Shown: piece by piece, positions 25,452-33,577 of the stretch
How positions within the stretch are numbered: the stretch's first letter is position 1
How the letters are laid out: the number at the start of each line of letters is the position of its first letter
Assembly (NCBI RefSeq): GCF_016862275.1
Contig: NZ_BOMQ01000051.1
Location: 119,445 to 183,444, forward strand
DNA: 64,000 bases
Reading direction: 5' to 3'
Origin: Actinoplanes nipponensis
GTDB taxonomy: Bacteria; Actinomycetota; Actinomycetes; Mycobacteriales; Micromonosporaceae
Program-made: the position numbers and the translations under genes
The notes under the pieces: model-generated
Told to the model about the DNA's origin: nothing
The model's database searches: none
The model's input: the letters and a program-made list of their open reading frames with translations, nothing else

Positions 25452-27659
25452 TCACGGCTGGGTGATGCGGGGCCGCGGCGGGGTCGCCATGTTCGCCCCG
25501 ATGAAGAAGCTCGGGTGCGGCGGCTGGTTGTAGGCGGTGTTCTGCCAGGCCAGGGCCAGCCGGTACTGCGCGTCCTGGAGCAGGGTGGTGATCCGGCGGT
25601 CGGTGGCGGTCGGCGTCGCGTAGATCCGCAGCGCCGTGTTGTCGGCGGTCGGCCAGATCACCTCCTCGCGCCAGTCGCCGAACAGGTCGCCGGAGAGCGA
25701 CGGCGTCGACTTGGTGCCGTTGTTGGAGTGCACGTTGGCCGCCGTCAGCAGCCGGGTGTCGCCGGAGGTGCCGTACTTGTCGATGTGCGTGCCGTCCAGC
25801 AGCTCGCGCACCGGGTCGCCGTCCCACCAGGCCAGGAAGTTGGTCGAGCCCGGCTTGCGGCTGCTGACCACCGCCCCGGACGGGCCGCGGACGCCGTCGG
25901 CGGCCGCGGACCACGACTCGGCGCCCGCGCTGCCGGCCCAGACGTCACCGGAGACCCCCCGGCCGTTGTCGCCGTTGGCCGGGGTGGTCCACAGCACCTG
26001 GCCGGTACGGGCGTCGGCGAACCAGGACGACGGCTTGCTGGCGTCCTCGTCGACCTTGAACACCTCCAGCCCGGCCCGCGCCGGGTCCAGGTCGCCGACG
26101 TGCAGCGTGTCGCCGTGGCCGTTGCCGGTGTTCCACAGCTTGGCGCCGTTGTCGTCGATGGCCAGGGAGCCGTACACGATCTCGTCCCGGCCGTCGGCGT
26201 CCACGTCCGCCACCGACAGCTGGTGGTTGCCCTGCCCGGCGGTGCCGGAGTTGGTGCTGCTGTTGCTGTCGAAGGTCCAGCGGCGGGTCAGCGTGCCGTT
26301 GCGGAAGTCCCATGCCACCACGACCGTGCGGGTGTAGTAGCCGCGGGCCATGATCAGGCTGGGCCGGGCGCCGTCGAGGTAGGCGGTGCCGGCCAGGAAG
26401 CGGTCGACGCGGTTGCCGTACGAGTCGCCCCAGGAGGAGACGGTGCCGCGCGGCGGGACGTAGTCGACGGTCGACAGGGCGGCGCCGGTGCGACCGTCGA
26501 ACATGGTCAGGAACTCCGGCCCGGTCAGCACGTAGCCGCTGGAGTTGCGGTAGTCGGCCGAGGCGTTGCCGATCACCTGGCCGGTGCCGGAGACGGTGGC
26601 GTCGGCGGTCTTCATGGCCACCTCGGCGTCGCCGTCGCCGTCGTAGTCGTACACCTGGAACTGGGTGTAGTGCGCGCCCGCCCGGATGTTGCGGCCCAGG
26701 TTGATCCGCCACAGCCGGGCCCCGCTGAGCTCGTAGGCGTCCACGTAGACCGGGTCGGTGACCCCGGACTGCGAGTTGTCCTTGCTGTTCAGCGGGTCCC
26801 ACTTGAGCACGATCTCGAGCTGGCCGTCGCCGTCGAGGTCACCCACGCTGGCGTCGTTGGCCGCGTACGCGGCGCTGCCCGGGCTCTGGATCGGCACGTC
26901 GAGGTAGCCGTTGGCGAAGTTCAGCGAGGTCCCCGACGCCGCCTGCTCGACCCCGCCGACCACGGCCCGCACGGTGTACGCCGCGCCGGCGGCCGCGCCC
27001 GCGTCCAGGTAGTTGGTCGAGGTGGTGATCGGCGTGGCGTTGACCCGGGTGGCGCCCCGGTAGACGTTGAAGCCCACGTCGGCCGGGTCGGCGGCGAGCC
27101 AGCGCCAGCTGACCAGGTTGCCGCTGCCGGAGCGGACGCTGATCAGCCCGCGGTCCAGCCGCTCCATCTGCCGCCCGCCGCCGGTCGGTGGCGGGCTGGT
27201 GACCGGGGGCGGGACGATGGTGGGCGGCGGCGTGGTCGACGTCGCCGGCGGGGTGGTGGTGGCGCCGGTGCAGGCCACCCCGTTGAGGGTGAACGCCATG
27301 GGGTCGGTGTTGGCGCCGGTGGCCGCGCCGTTGAAGCCGAACGAGACGGTCGCCCCGGTGGCCACGGCGGCGTTGTAGCCGGCGTCGCGCACGGTGACCG
27401 CGGCCCCGGACTGGGTCGCGACGCCGTTCCAGGCCTGGGTCACGGTCTGGCCCGACGGGAAGCTCCAGCCCAGGGTCCAGCCGTTCACCGGGTCGCCCAG
27501 GTTGGTGATCTCCACGGCGGCGCCGAAGCCGCCCTGCCAGGTGCTGGTGACCGCGTAGGAGACCCGGCAGCCGGCCGCCGCGGACGCGTTGACCGCCGAC
27601 AGCAGCGCGGCGCCGACCGCCACGACGCTCAGGCCGGCGACTTTCGTGATGGTGCGCAT
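25452..27659 (-). CDS. Secreted rhamnogalacturonan lyase (PL11) with N-terminal CBM2
   Basis: The 735-residue enzyme starts with a signal peptide ending at ASAAA, then a CBM2 cellulose-binding module (~30-133; WQGGFGAAVEITNLGDPVNGWTLGW, FGFNGA), a Pro/Thr linker, and a PL11 catalytic region with a fibronectin-like start (VSWRWLAADPADVGFNVYRG) and repeated calcium-binding loops (DLDGDGQLE, DYDGDGDAE). PL11 enzymes cleave rhamnogalacturonan I of pectin by beta-elimination. ATG 27659 has GAGGGGAC upstream. Two CebR-type boxes lie between it and the divergent CBM2-esterase gene, suggesting induction by cello-oligosaccharides. Confidence 0.95.
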   Translation of the reverse strand: MRTITKVAGLSVVAVGAALLSAVNASAAAGCRVSYAVTSTWQGGFGAAVEITNLGDPVNGWTLGWSFPSGQTVTQAWNGVATQSGAAVTVRDAGYNAAVATGATVSFGFNGAATGANTDPMAFTLNGVACTGATTTPPATSTTPPPTIVPPPVTSPPPTGGGRQMERLDRGLISVRSGSGNLVSWRWLAADPADVGFNVYRGATRVNATPITTSTNYLDAGAAAGAAYTVRAVVGGVEQAASGTSLNFANGYLDVPIQSPGSAAYAANDASVGDLDGDGQLEIVLKWDPLNSKDNSQSGVTDPVYVDAYELSGARLWRINLGRNIRAGAHYTQFQVYDYDGDGDAEVAMKTADATVSGTGQVIGNASADYRNSSGYVLTGPEFLTMFDGRTGAALSTVDYVPPRGTVSSWGDSYGNRVDRFLAGTAYLDGARPSLIMARGYYTRTVVVAWDFRNGTLTRRWTFDSNSSTNSGTAGQGNHQLSVADVDADGRDEIVYGSLAIDDNGAKLWNTGNGHGDTLHVGDLDPARAGLEVFKVDEDASKPSSWFADARTGQVLWTTPANGDNGRGVSGDVWAGSAGAESWSAAADGVRGPSGAVVSSRKPGSTNFLAWWDGDPVRELLDGTHIDKYGTSGDTRLLTAANVHSNNGTKSTPSLSGDLFGDWREEVIWPTADNTALRIYATPTATDRRITTLLQDAQYRLALAWQNTAYNQPPHPSFFIGANMATPPRPRITQP

Positions 27660-27687
27660 GAGGTCCCCTCGCAGTGACGCCCGTCGA

Positions 27688-27703
27688 TTGGGAGCGCTCC
27701 CAA
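27688..27703. promoter_or_regulatory. CebR/CelR-type operator, proximal to the PL11 gene
   Basis: TTGGGAGCGCTCCCAA is a perfect 16-bp palindrome containing the 14-bp TGGGAGCGCTCCCA site bound by the cellobiose-responsive LacI-family regulators CebR (Streptomyces) and CelR (Thermobifida). It lies 29 bp upstream of the lyase start. Confidence 0.9.
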
Positions 27704-27759
27704 CCCTGCCGCCGCGACACGATTCCGTCAAGTCCTGAAATCTGATGGCCATCTATTTT

Positions 27760-27773
27760 TGGGAGCGCTCCCA
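27760..27773. promoter_or_regulatory. CebR/CelR-type operator, second copy
   Basis: TGGGAGCGCTCCCA, identical to the canonical CebR site, lies between the first box and the start of the SGNH esterase gene. A T-rich run precedes it. The regulator gene itself is not in the window. Confidence 0.9.
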
Positions 27774-27856
27774 TGCAATGATGCGGGACACCCCTTACGC
27801 GGTTCAGCCCCGTCCGTCGTGACCGCGACGACGTCCCCCAACCTGAGGTGAGAACG

Positions 27857-28957
27857 ATGTCGAACCGAAAGCTCGCGATCGCGCTGGCCGCGGCCGCCCT
27901 CGTGCCCGCCGGCCTGCTCGCCGCGCCCGCGCCCGCCTCCGCCGCGGCCGGGTGCCAGGTCACGTACACGGTCACCAGCCAGTGGCAGGGCGGCTTCGGC
28001 GCCGCGGTGGCCGTGACCAACCTGGGCGACCCGGTCACCGGCTGGACGGTGGGCTGGAGCTTCCCGTCCGGCCAGACCGTGACCCAGCTGTGGAACGGCG
28101 TGGCGAGCCAGTCCGGCGCCGCCGTGACGGTCCGCAACGCCGGCTACAACGGCTCCCTGGCCACGAACGCGTCCACGTCGTTCGGCTTCAACGGCGCCTG
28201 GACCGGCAGCAACGCCGTGCCCACCGCCTTCACGTTCAACGGCGTCTCCTGCACCGGCGGGGTCACCACGCCGCCGAGCACGCCGCCGACCACGCCGAGC
28301 ACCCCCACGCCCACCCCGAGCACGCCGCCCCCGGCCGGCGGCCCGGTCAAGGTGATGGCCCTGGGCGACTCGATCACCGGCTCGCCGGGCTGCTGGCGGG
28401 CGTTGCTCTGGCAGAAGCTGCAACAGGCCGGGCGCGCGTCGCAGGTCGACTTCGTCGGCACGCTGCCGGCCCAGGGCTGCGGCTTCGCCTACGACGGCGA
28501 GAACGAGGGCCACGGCGGCTTCCTGGCCACCAACGTGGCCGACCAGAACCAGCTGGTGGGCTGGCTCGCGGCCACCGACCCGGACGTGGTGATGATGCAC
28601 TTCGGCACCAACGACGTCTGGAACAACCGCTCCACCGCCACCATCCTGGCGGCGTTCACCAAGCTGGTCGGGCAGATGCGGGCCGCCAACCCGGCGATGC
28701 GGATCCTGGTGGCGCAGATCCTGCCGATGACGCCGAGCAACTGCGCCGAGTGCAACCAGCGGGTCGTCGCCCTCAACGCGGCGATCCCGGCCTGGGCGGC
28801 GGCCACCAGCACCGCGGCCTCCCCGGTCACCGTCGTCGACCAGTACACCGGCTTCGACACCGCCACCGACACGCCGGACGGGGTGCACCCCGACGACAGC
28901 GGCAACCGCAAGATCGCCGACCGCTGGTACCCGGCCCTGACCGCCGCGCTGGGCTGA
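27857..28957 (+). CDS. Secreted SGNH/GDSL esterase with N-terminal CBM2 (CE3-like)
   Basis: The 366-residue protein has a signal peptide ending ASAAA, a CBM2 module (~32-135) nearly identical in pattern to that of the divergent lyase, a Thr/Pro linker (~136-157) and an SGNH domain: ALGDSITG (Ser ~172), a GGF block, HFGTNDVW and DGVHPDDSG with the Asp/His pair. This layout matches CE3-type acetyl esterases acting on plant wall polysaccharide. GAGGTGA precedes ATG 27857. It shares the CebR boxes with the lyase, and a strong terminator follows. Confidence 0.93.
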   Translation: MSNRKLAIALAAAALVPAGLLAAPAPASAAAGCQVTYTVTSQWQGGFGAAVAVTNLGDPVTGWTVGWSFPSGQTVTQLWNGVASQSGAAVTVRNAGYNGSLATNASTSFGFNGAWTGSNAVPTAFTFNGVSCTGGVTTPPSTPPTTPSTPTPTPSTPPPAGGPVKVMALGDSITGSPGCWRALLWQKLQQAGRASQVDFVGTLPAQGCGFAYDGENEGHGGFLATNVADQNQLVGWLAATDPDVVMMHFGTNDVWNNRSTATILAAFTKLVGQMRAANPAMRILVAQILPMTPSNCAECNQRVVALNAAIPAWAAATSTAASPVTVVDQYTGFDTATDTPDGVHPDDSGNRKIADRWYPALTAALG

Positions 28958-28972
28958 CCCGCGGCAGCAGCC

Positions 28973-29005
28973 GCGGCCCCGGACCGGGCGGAGGTCCGGG
29001 GCCGC
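28973..29005. terminator. Bidirectional hairpin terminator
   Basis: GCGGCCCCGGACC (28973-28985) pairs perfectly with GGTCCGGGGCCGC (28993-29005) around a 7-nt loop. It sits between the convergent esterase and ABM genes. There is no U tract, as is common in high-GC actinomycetes. Confidence 0.85.
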
Positions 29006-29012
29006 GCCCCTC

Positions 29013-29342
29013 TCACCGGCCCGGTACGGCCATCTCGCCGAGTTCGGACCAGTCGTCCTGCTCCACCGTCTGGCTGACGATCTTCGGGGTGGCCGCGAGG
29101 TGGGGCGGCAGGTCCTGCTGGGCCTGCTTGAAGTGGGCCGAGCCGACGTGCGCCCCGCCGGCCTCGCCGTCACGGAACGCCTCCACCAGGACGTACTCGT
29201 CGGGGTTGTCGAGGCTGCGGGACCAGTCGAACCACAGGCAGCCCGGCTCGGCGCGGGTGGCCTCGGTGAAGGGCGCCGCGATCTGCGGCCAGCGGTCCGC
29301 GTGCTCGGGCTTGACCAGGAACTTGGCGGTAATGAAGATCAT
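29013..29342 (-). CDS. Antibiotic biosynthesis monooxygenase (ABM) domain protein
   Basis: The 109-residue dimeric alpha-beta barrel protein reads MIFITAKFLVKPEHADRW, then FTEATRAEPGCLWFDWSRSLDNPDEYVLVEAF, the classic ABM core. Such proteins act as cofactor-free monooxygenases or quinol-handling proteins. GAGAGGAC lies 8 nt before the ATG. It is divergent from an IclR regulator, which may control it. Confidence 0.9.
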   Translation of the reverse strand: MIFITAKFLVKPEHADRWPQIAAPFTEATRAEPGCLWFDWSRSLDNPDEYVLVEAFRDGEAGGAHVGSAHFKQAQQDLPPHLAATPKIVSQTVEQDDWSELGEMAVPGR

Positions 29343-29358
29343 CGTTGACCGTCCTCTC

Positions 29359-29374
29359 GTGCAACTCGGTGCAA
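29359..29374. promoter_or_regulatory. Candidate IclR operator: two GTGCAA direct repeats
   Basis: GTGCAA at 29359 and again at 29369 are 10 bp apart, one helical turn, in the 72-bp gap between the divergent ABM and IclR genes. Confidence 0.4.
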
Positions 29375-29414
29375 TGCTTTCCCGCGCGCCACCGGCGTGG
29401 TGATGCTGGGGCTC

Positions 29415-30233
29415 ATGAGCAGCCACCCCCGTACCGGCCTGCTGCAGTCCGTCGAGCGCGCCATGGCCGTGCTCGACCACGTCGCCGCGGCGCCCGGCCC
29501 GCTGCCGGCCCGCGACATCTCCCGCGCCCTCGGGCTCGCCCTGCCCACCACCTACCACCTGCTGACCACCCTGGTGACGGGCGGCTACCTGGTCCATCTT
29601 GCCGAGGAACACGCCTACGCGCTCGGACACCGCGTCGACGACCTCGCCCGGGGACTGCGCCGGCAGATCGCGGTGCCGCCCGAGGTCGAGCGGGTCACCG
29701 CGGTGGTGCACCGCCAGGCCCACGCCGCGGCCTACTACGCCGCGCTGCGCGACGCCGAGATGATCGTCGCGCATGTGGCCGAGTGTCCCGCGCACCCCCG
29801 GATCCGGGTCCTCGACGTCGGCTTCCACCGGGTCCCGCACGCCACGGCGTTCGGCAAGCTGATGCTGGCCATGCTCGAACCCGCCGCCGCCGAGGACCTG
29901 CTCGACACCACCGGGACGCCCCCGGTGACGGCCGGCACGGTCACCGACCGGCGGTTGCTGCGCCGCCAGCTCGCCCAGGTGCGCAGCACCGGCCTGGCCA
30001 TCGAGGTGGACGAGTTCCAGGCCGACCTGTCGTGCATGGCCGCGCCCGTCACGGACGCCGCCGACCGGTTCGTCGGCGCGGTGGCGGTCTCGATGCCGAC
30101 CGCCCGGATGCGCGAGCACCGCTGGGCGGTCGAACGGGCGGTCCGCCTGGGCGCGGTACGGGCGACGCGGGCGGTGTCGCTGAGCGCCGCCGCCCGCGCC
30201 GGCCGCTGTCACACCGACGGCGCCAACCCGTAA
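29415..30233 (+). CDS. IclR-family transcriptional regulator
   Basis: The 272-residue regulator has an N-terminal winged HTH (LQSVERAMAVLDHVAAAPGPLPARDISRALGLALPTTYHLLTTLVTGGYL) and a C-terminal effector domain (HATAFGKLMLAML, CMAAPVTDAADRFVGAVAVS). IclR proteins often control catabolism of aromatics, acids or alkanes. Start ATG 29415 has a CTGGGG upstream; ATG 29403 is possible. It is divergent from the ABM gene and convergent with the DUF59/amidohydrolase/dehydrogenase set; its last 25 bp overlap the DUF59 gene. Confidence 0.92.
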   Translation: MSSHPRTGLLQSVERAMAVLDHVAAAPGPLPARDISRALGLALPTTYHLLTTLVTGGYLVHLAEEHAYALGHRVDDLARGLRRQIAVPPEVERVTAVVHRQAHAAAYYAALRDAEMIVAHVAECPAHPRIRVLDVGFHRVPHATAFGKLMLAMLEPAAAEDLLDTTGTPPVTAGTVTDRRLLRRQLAQVRSTGLAIEVDEFQADLSCMAAPVTDAADRFVGAVAVSMPTARMREHRWAVERAVRLGAVRATRAVSLSAAARAGRCHTDGANP

Positions 30234-30898
30234 CGGGTCCGCAGCAGGCCCTGGCAGAAGCCCGCGTTGCCGTCGATGCTGACCCGTACCGTCCTCGCGA
30301 AGCGCAGCCACCCCGGCAGCCGGTCCGCCGGCAGGGCCGCGCCCTCGTCGTCGCAGAGCGCGTGGTCGCTGGTCAGGCCCAGCCGGGCGCGACGCCGGGC
30401 CACCGCCTCGGCCGCCTCCGGGGCGATCCCGGCCGCCGCGGCGAACGACAGCGCGCCCAGCCCGGCCGGCTCGGCCCCGGCCGCGATCAGCGCGCGGGCC
30501 AGCCGGTCCTGGGCCGCCAGGTGCGCCTTGCGCTCGAAGGTGGACCGCAGCTCGGCCAGCGACGGGTCCAGGCCGCCCTCGGTGTCGCCGGTGAAGGTGG
30601 CCGCGAAGTCGCTGACCGCCGCCACGCCCCGGTTGATCTCCGCCGCGACGAAGTGCTCCAGCAGCACCACCTCGACGCTGGTCACCCCGGGCAGCGCGGC
30701 CAGCGCGTCCCGTGCGTCGGCCACCATCAGCCAGGCGAAGTTGGGCGCGCAGAAGTACGTCGGCAGCCGCAGCTCCGCGCGGACCGCGCCGGCCCCGGTC
30801 ACGAGCCGGGCGACGAAGCCCAGCTCGGTGATGGGCCGGTCCAGCTCGGGGTCGCGGACCTGGGCCAGGGCCGCCCAGGCCGCCTCCTCCGGGCTCAT
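30209..30898 (-). CDS. DUF59 (metal-sulfur cluster assembly-like) protein
   Basis: The 229-residue protein starts with a MIP18/DUF59 fold (MSPEEAAWAALAQVRDPELDRPITELGFV, RLPTYFCAPNFAWLMVADA) and continues with a helical C-terminal extension. DUF59 proteins assist iron-sulfur or metal centre assembly. The same pairing with an amidohydrolase is known from the accessory genes of propane/butane-type soluble di-iron monooxygenase operons. Its ATG overlaps the stop of the amidohydrolase (ATGA). Confidence 0.85.
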   Translation of the reverse strand: MSPEEAAWAALAQVRDPELDRPITELGFVARLVTGAGAVRAELRLPTYFCAPNFAWLMVADARDALAALPGVTSVEVVLLEHFVAAEINRGVAAVSDFAATFTGDTEGGLDPSLAELRSTFERKAHLAAQDRLARALIAAGAEPAGLGALSFAAAAGIAPEAAEAVARRRARLGLTSDHALCDDEGAALPADRLPGWLRFARTVRVSIDGNAGFCQGLLRTRYGLAPSV

Positions 30899-31935
30899 GC
30901 CGGGGCGGCCGGGGCCGCGCCGACGGCCGGGCCGCTGTCGCCGGCGCCGCGGGGGACGGTCAGCTCGCCGGGGACCTTGACGTCGTAGAGCGCGGCCGCG
31001 TTCAGGCCCAGGATCTTGCGCTTGACCTCGGTGGTGAGCACGCCGTACTCGCCCTGCAGGTCGTCGGGGATCTGGAAGTCGACGAACTTCTCGACCAGCC
31101 ACTTCGGCTGCCAGATCGCGTAGTCGCTGCCGAACAGGATGCGGTCGGAGTCCAGCCAGTAGAGCAGCTCGCCGATGATCTGGGCGAAGTAGCGCGGCCG
31201 GCTGTGGATGAACGGCAGGGCCACGGCCAGGCCGCCGTACACGTTGGGCTCCTGGGTGGCGATCCAGCAGAAGTCCTCCAGCCGGGGCAGGCCCACGTGC
31301 TCGACGATGAAGCGCAGCTCCGGGAACATCGTGGCGGCGTCGTCGACGTCGGCCACGTCGAACGCGTCGCGGTTCATCGGGTAGACCGTCGGGCCCTTGT
31401 GCACGTGGATGTTGCGGATGCCCAGCTCCTGGCACTTCTCCAGGTAGCGGTAGGCCCACGGGTCGGACAGCTTCCAGCCCTTGGAGGCGCCCTTCCACTC
31501 GGCCGTGTAGACCTTGACGCCCTTGAGCTGCCAGCGCTCGTGCAGCCGCTCCAGCTCGGCCAGGCCGTTCTCGCCGTCACGCGGGTCGAAGCGGCCGTTG
31601 ACGATGAACCGGCCGGGGTGCCGCTCGGCCATCGCGCCGTTCTGCGCGGTCGTGTTGAAGCCGTTGACGTACCAGTCGGTCAGGTACGTCGACTGCAGGA
31701 TCGCCATGTCGTCGGGGCCGGCCTCGAACAGGTCGTGGATCATCCGCTCCTCGGGGTAGCGCTCGAACTCCTCCAGCGTCCAGCGGTACTCCTCGGGCGA
31801 GAGGTTCGAGTGGTAGTCGTAGAAGCACTTGATGAAGCCCTCGCCGTACCGGTTGATCTGGTTGGCCGGGCTGCCGTCCCAGAAATGGGTGTGCCCGTCG
31901 AGGATGAAGTAGCTGACGCCGTCCTTGGTGTACAT
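30895..31935 (-). CDS. Amidohydrolase-family (TIM-barrel) protein of the propane-monooxygenase accessory type
   Basis: The 346-residue protein has the COG2159-type start ILDGHTHFWDG and later HVHKGP, IVEHVGLPRLEDFC and LFGSDYAIW, giving the metal-binding His and Asp residues of this superfamily. In Rhodococcus and Gordonia propane monooxygenase operons a very similar gene follows the four oxygenase genes and is needed for function, perhaps by assisting enzyme maturation. Here it lies between the alcohol dehydrogenase (9-bp gap) and DUF59 genes. No monooxygenase subunit is in the window. Confidence 0.88.
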   Translation of the reverse strand: MYTKDGVSYFILDGHTHFWDGSPANQINRYGEGFIKCFYDYHSNLSPEEYRWTLEEFERYPEERMIHDLFEAGPDDMAILQSTYLTDWYVNGFNTTAQNGAMAERHPGRFIVNGRFDPRDGENGLAELERLHERWQLKGVKVYTAEWKGASKGWKLSDPWAYRYLEKCQELGIRNIHVHKGPTVYPMNRDAFDVADVDDAATMFPELRFIVEHVGLPRLEDFCWIATQEPNVYGGLAVALPFIHSRPRYFAQIIGELLYWLDSDRILFGSDYAIWQPKWLVEKFVDFQIPDDLQGEYGVLTTEVKRKILGLNAAALYDVKVPGELTVPRGAGDSGPAVGAAPAAPA

Positions 31936-31944
31936 CGGGTCCCC

Positions 31945-32943
31945 CTAGGGCACGAGGATGCCGCGGCCCTGCAGCCGCCCGGCCTCCAGGTCGTCCATGG
32001 CCTCGTTCACGGCGGCCAGCGGGTACCTCCGGGTGTGCAGGCGCACCCGGCCCTGGGCCGCGAGGATCATCAGCTCGTCCAGGTCGTTGTAGGAGCCGAC
32101 CAGGTTGCCGACGACGTTGCGCTCGGTGGAGATCAGGTCGATGGTGGGGATGTCGACGCGGCCGCCGTACCCGATCACGAAGTAGCTGCCGGCCCGGCGG
32201 GTCATCGCCAGGCCCCGGGCCTCGGCGCCCTGCTCGCCGACGAAGTCGAGCACCACGTGCGCGGGCTCGTCGAGCTCGTCGGTGGACGCCACGACCCGGT
32301 GCGCGCCCAGCGTCGTGGCCAGCTCGCGGGCCGCGGGGTTGGGGTCGGCCACGACGACGGTGGTGGCGGTCATCGCCAGCAGGCACTGGATGCCGATGTG
32401 GCCGAGGCCGCCCGCACCGATCACCAGGCACGTCGTGCCCGGGTACAGCAGCGGCACGGCCTTGCGGACCGCGTGGTAGGCGGTCAGGCCCGCGTCGGCG
32501 AGCGCGGCGACGTCCGCGGGCTCCAGCCCGGGCCGCAGCCGCACGCACGAGCGGGCGGTGGTCAGCAGCAGCTCGGCCATGCCGCCGTCGGTGTCGATGC
32601 CGGGGAACGCGGAGTTCTCGCAGTGCACGTCGTCGCCGGAGCGGCAGGGCCGGCAGAGCCCGCAGGTGACCAGCGGGTGCAGGATCACCGCGTCGCCGGC
32701 GGTCACGTTCGTGACGGCGCTGCCGACCGCCTCGACCCAGCCGGCGTTCTCGTGGCCGATCGTGTACGGCAGCCCGACCCCGGACTTCTCCGCCCACTGA
32801 CCCTCCACGATGTGCAGGTCGGTGCGGCACAGCCCGGCCGCCCCGACACGGACCAGCACGTCGAGCGGGCCGGTGATCCCCGGCTCGGGCACCTCGTCGA
32901 CCGTGGGCCGCTTGCCGTAGTCATGGACGCGGACAGCCTTCAT
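31945..32943 (-). CDS. Zinc-dependent NAD(P) alcohol dehydrogenase
   Basis: The 332-residue medium-chain dehydrogenase has the catalytic zinc Cys in AAGLCRTDLHIVEG, GHENAGWVEAVG, the structural zinc lobe CGLCRPCRSGDDVHC and the Rossmann motif VIGAGGLGHIG. The first residues of the pathway context (with amidohydrolase and DUF59) match the adh of propane oxidation clusters, which would oxidise 2-propanol or a similar alcohol. I chose ATG 32943 for its GATGAGG spacing; ATG 32952 is immediately adjacent to GAGGAG. It is the first gene of the three-gene unit. Confidence 0.92.
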   Translation of the reverse strand: MKAVRVHDYGKRPTVDEVPEPGITGPLDVLVRVGAAGLCRTDLHIVEGQWAEKSGVGLPYTIGHENAGWVEAVGSAVTNVTAGDAVILHPLVTCGLCRPCRSGDDVHCENSAFPGIDTDGGMAELLLTTARSCVRLRPGLEPADVAALADAGLTAYHAVRKAVPLLYPGTTCLVIGAGGLGHIGIQCLLAMTATTVVVADPNPAARELATTLGAHRVVASTDELDEPAHVVLDFVGEQGAEARGLAMTRRAGSYFVIGYGGRVDIPTIDLISTERNVVGNLVGSYNDLDELMILAAQGRVRLHTRRYPLAAVNEAMDDLEAGRLQGRGILVP

Positions 32944-33055
32944 CGGCCTCATCTCCTCGTGCTCCGGCTCTGCCGGCGACTCTCGACGCCGCTCCGGGGG
33001 CCGGGCCAGAGCGCGTTCAGATGGCGACAACGGGCGTACCGGGCCGGGCCGGAGC

Positions 33056-33085
33056 TTGACATCGACCCGGCGCCGCCCGGAAGCT
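33056..33085 (+). promoter_or_regulatory. Sigma-70-type promoter candidate
   Basis: TTGACA at 33056-33061 and GAAGCT at 33080-33085 are separated by 18 bp, 44 bp upstream of the small membrane-protein gene. The -35 is perfect, the -10 weak. Confidence 0.4.
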
Positions 33086-33128
33086 ACGAAGAGTCACCGC
33101 ACGCCTCCCACCACGCTGGACGCTGGTC

Positions 33129-33560
33129 ATGGATCTCCTCCGGGTCGGTCAGTGGGTGTTCGTCCTGCTCCTGCCGACCCTCGCGATCGGCGCGGCGATC
33201 TATCTGCCCCGCGCCGCCCGGGCGCTGTGGCGCACCCTGCGTCCGGACCCGCCGAGCACGCCCACCTCCCCGCCCATCGAGCAGCTCGCGGCCACCCTGC
33301 ACCGGCTGCTGCGCCAGCACCACGCGCTGCGGCACTCCCCCGACGTGGCCCTGCGCGCCCGGCGCCTGCACGGCGTCGAGGCCGCCATCAGCGACTGCGC
33401 GCTGGCGGCGGCCGCGGCGCTGGGCGTGCAGGCCCCGGCCGCGGCCGGGCCCACGGGCCTGCGGCCGGCCGCGCTCAGCCGGCTGCTGCGCGACCTGGCC
33501 GCGGCCGGTCTGGTGCTGCCCCGCGGCGTCGACCTCGTCGACGGTGACCGGGGGGTCTGA
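33129..33560 (+). CDS. Small single-pass membrane protein, unknown function
   Basis: The 143-residue protein has one N-terminal transmembrane helix (VGQWVFVLLLPTLAIGAAIYL) followed by a basic, Pro-rich linker and a cytoplasmic helical domain (LHRLLRQHHALRHSPDVALRARRLHGVEAAISDCALAAAAALG). I do not recognise the family. It lies directly upstream of smpB on the same strand. Confidence 0.7.
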   Translation: MDLLRVGQWVFVLLLPTLAIGAAIYLPRAARALWRTLRPDPPSTPTSPPIEQLAATLHRLLRQHHALRHSPDVALRARRLHGVEAAISDCALAAAAALGVQAPAAAGPTGLRPAALSRLLRDLAAAGLVLPRGVDLVDGDRGV

Positions 33561-33577
33561 CGCGGGCCCGCCCCTTT

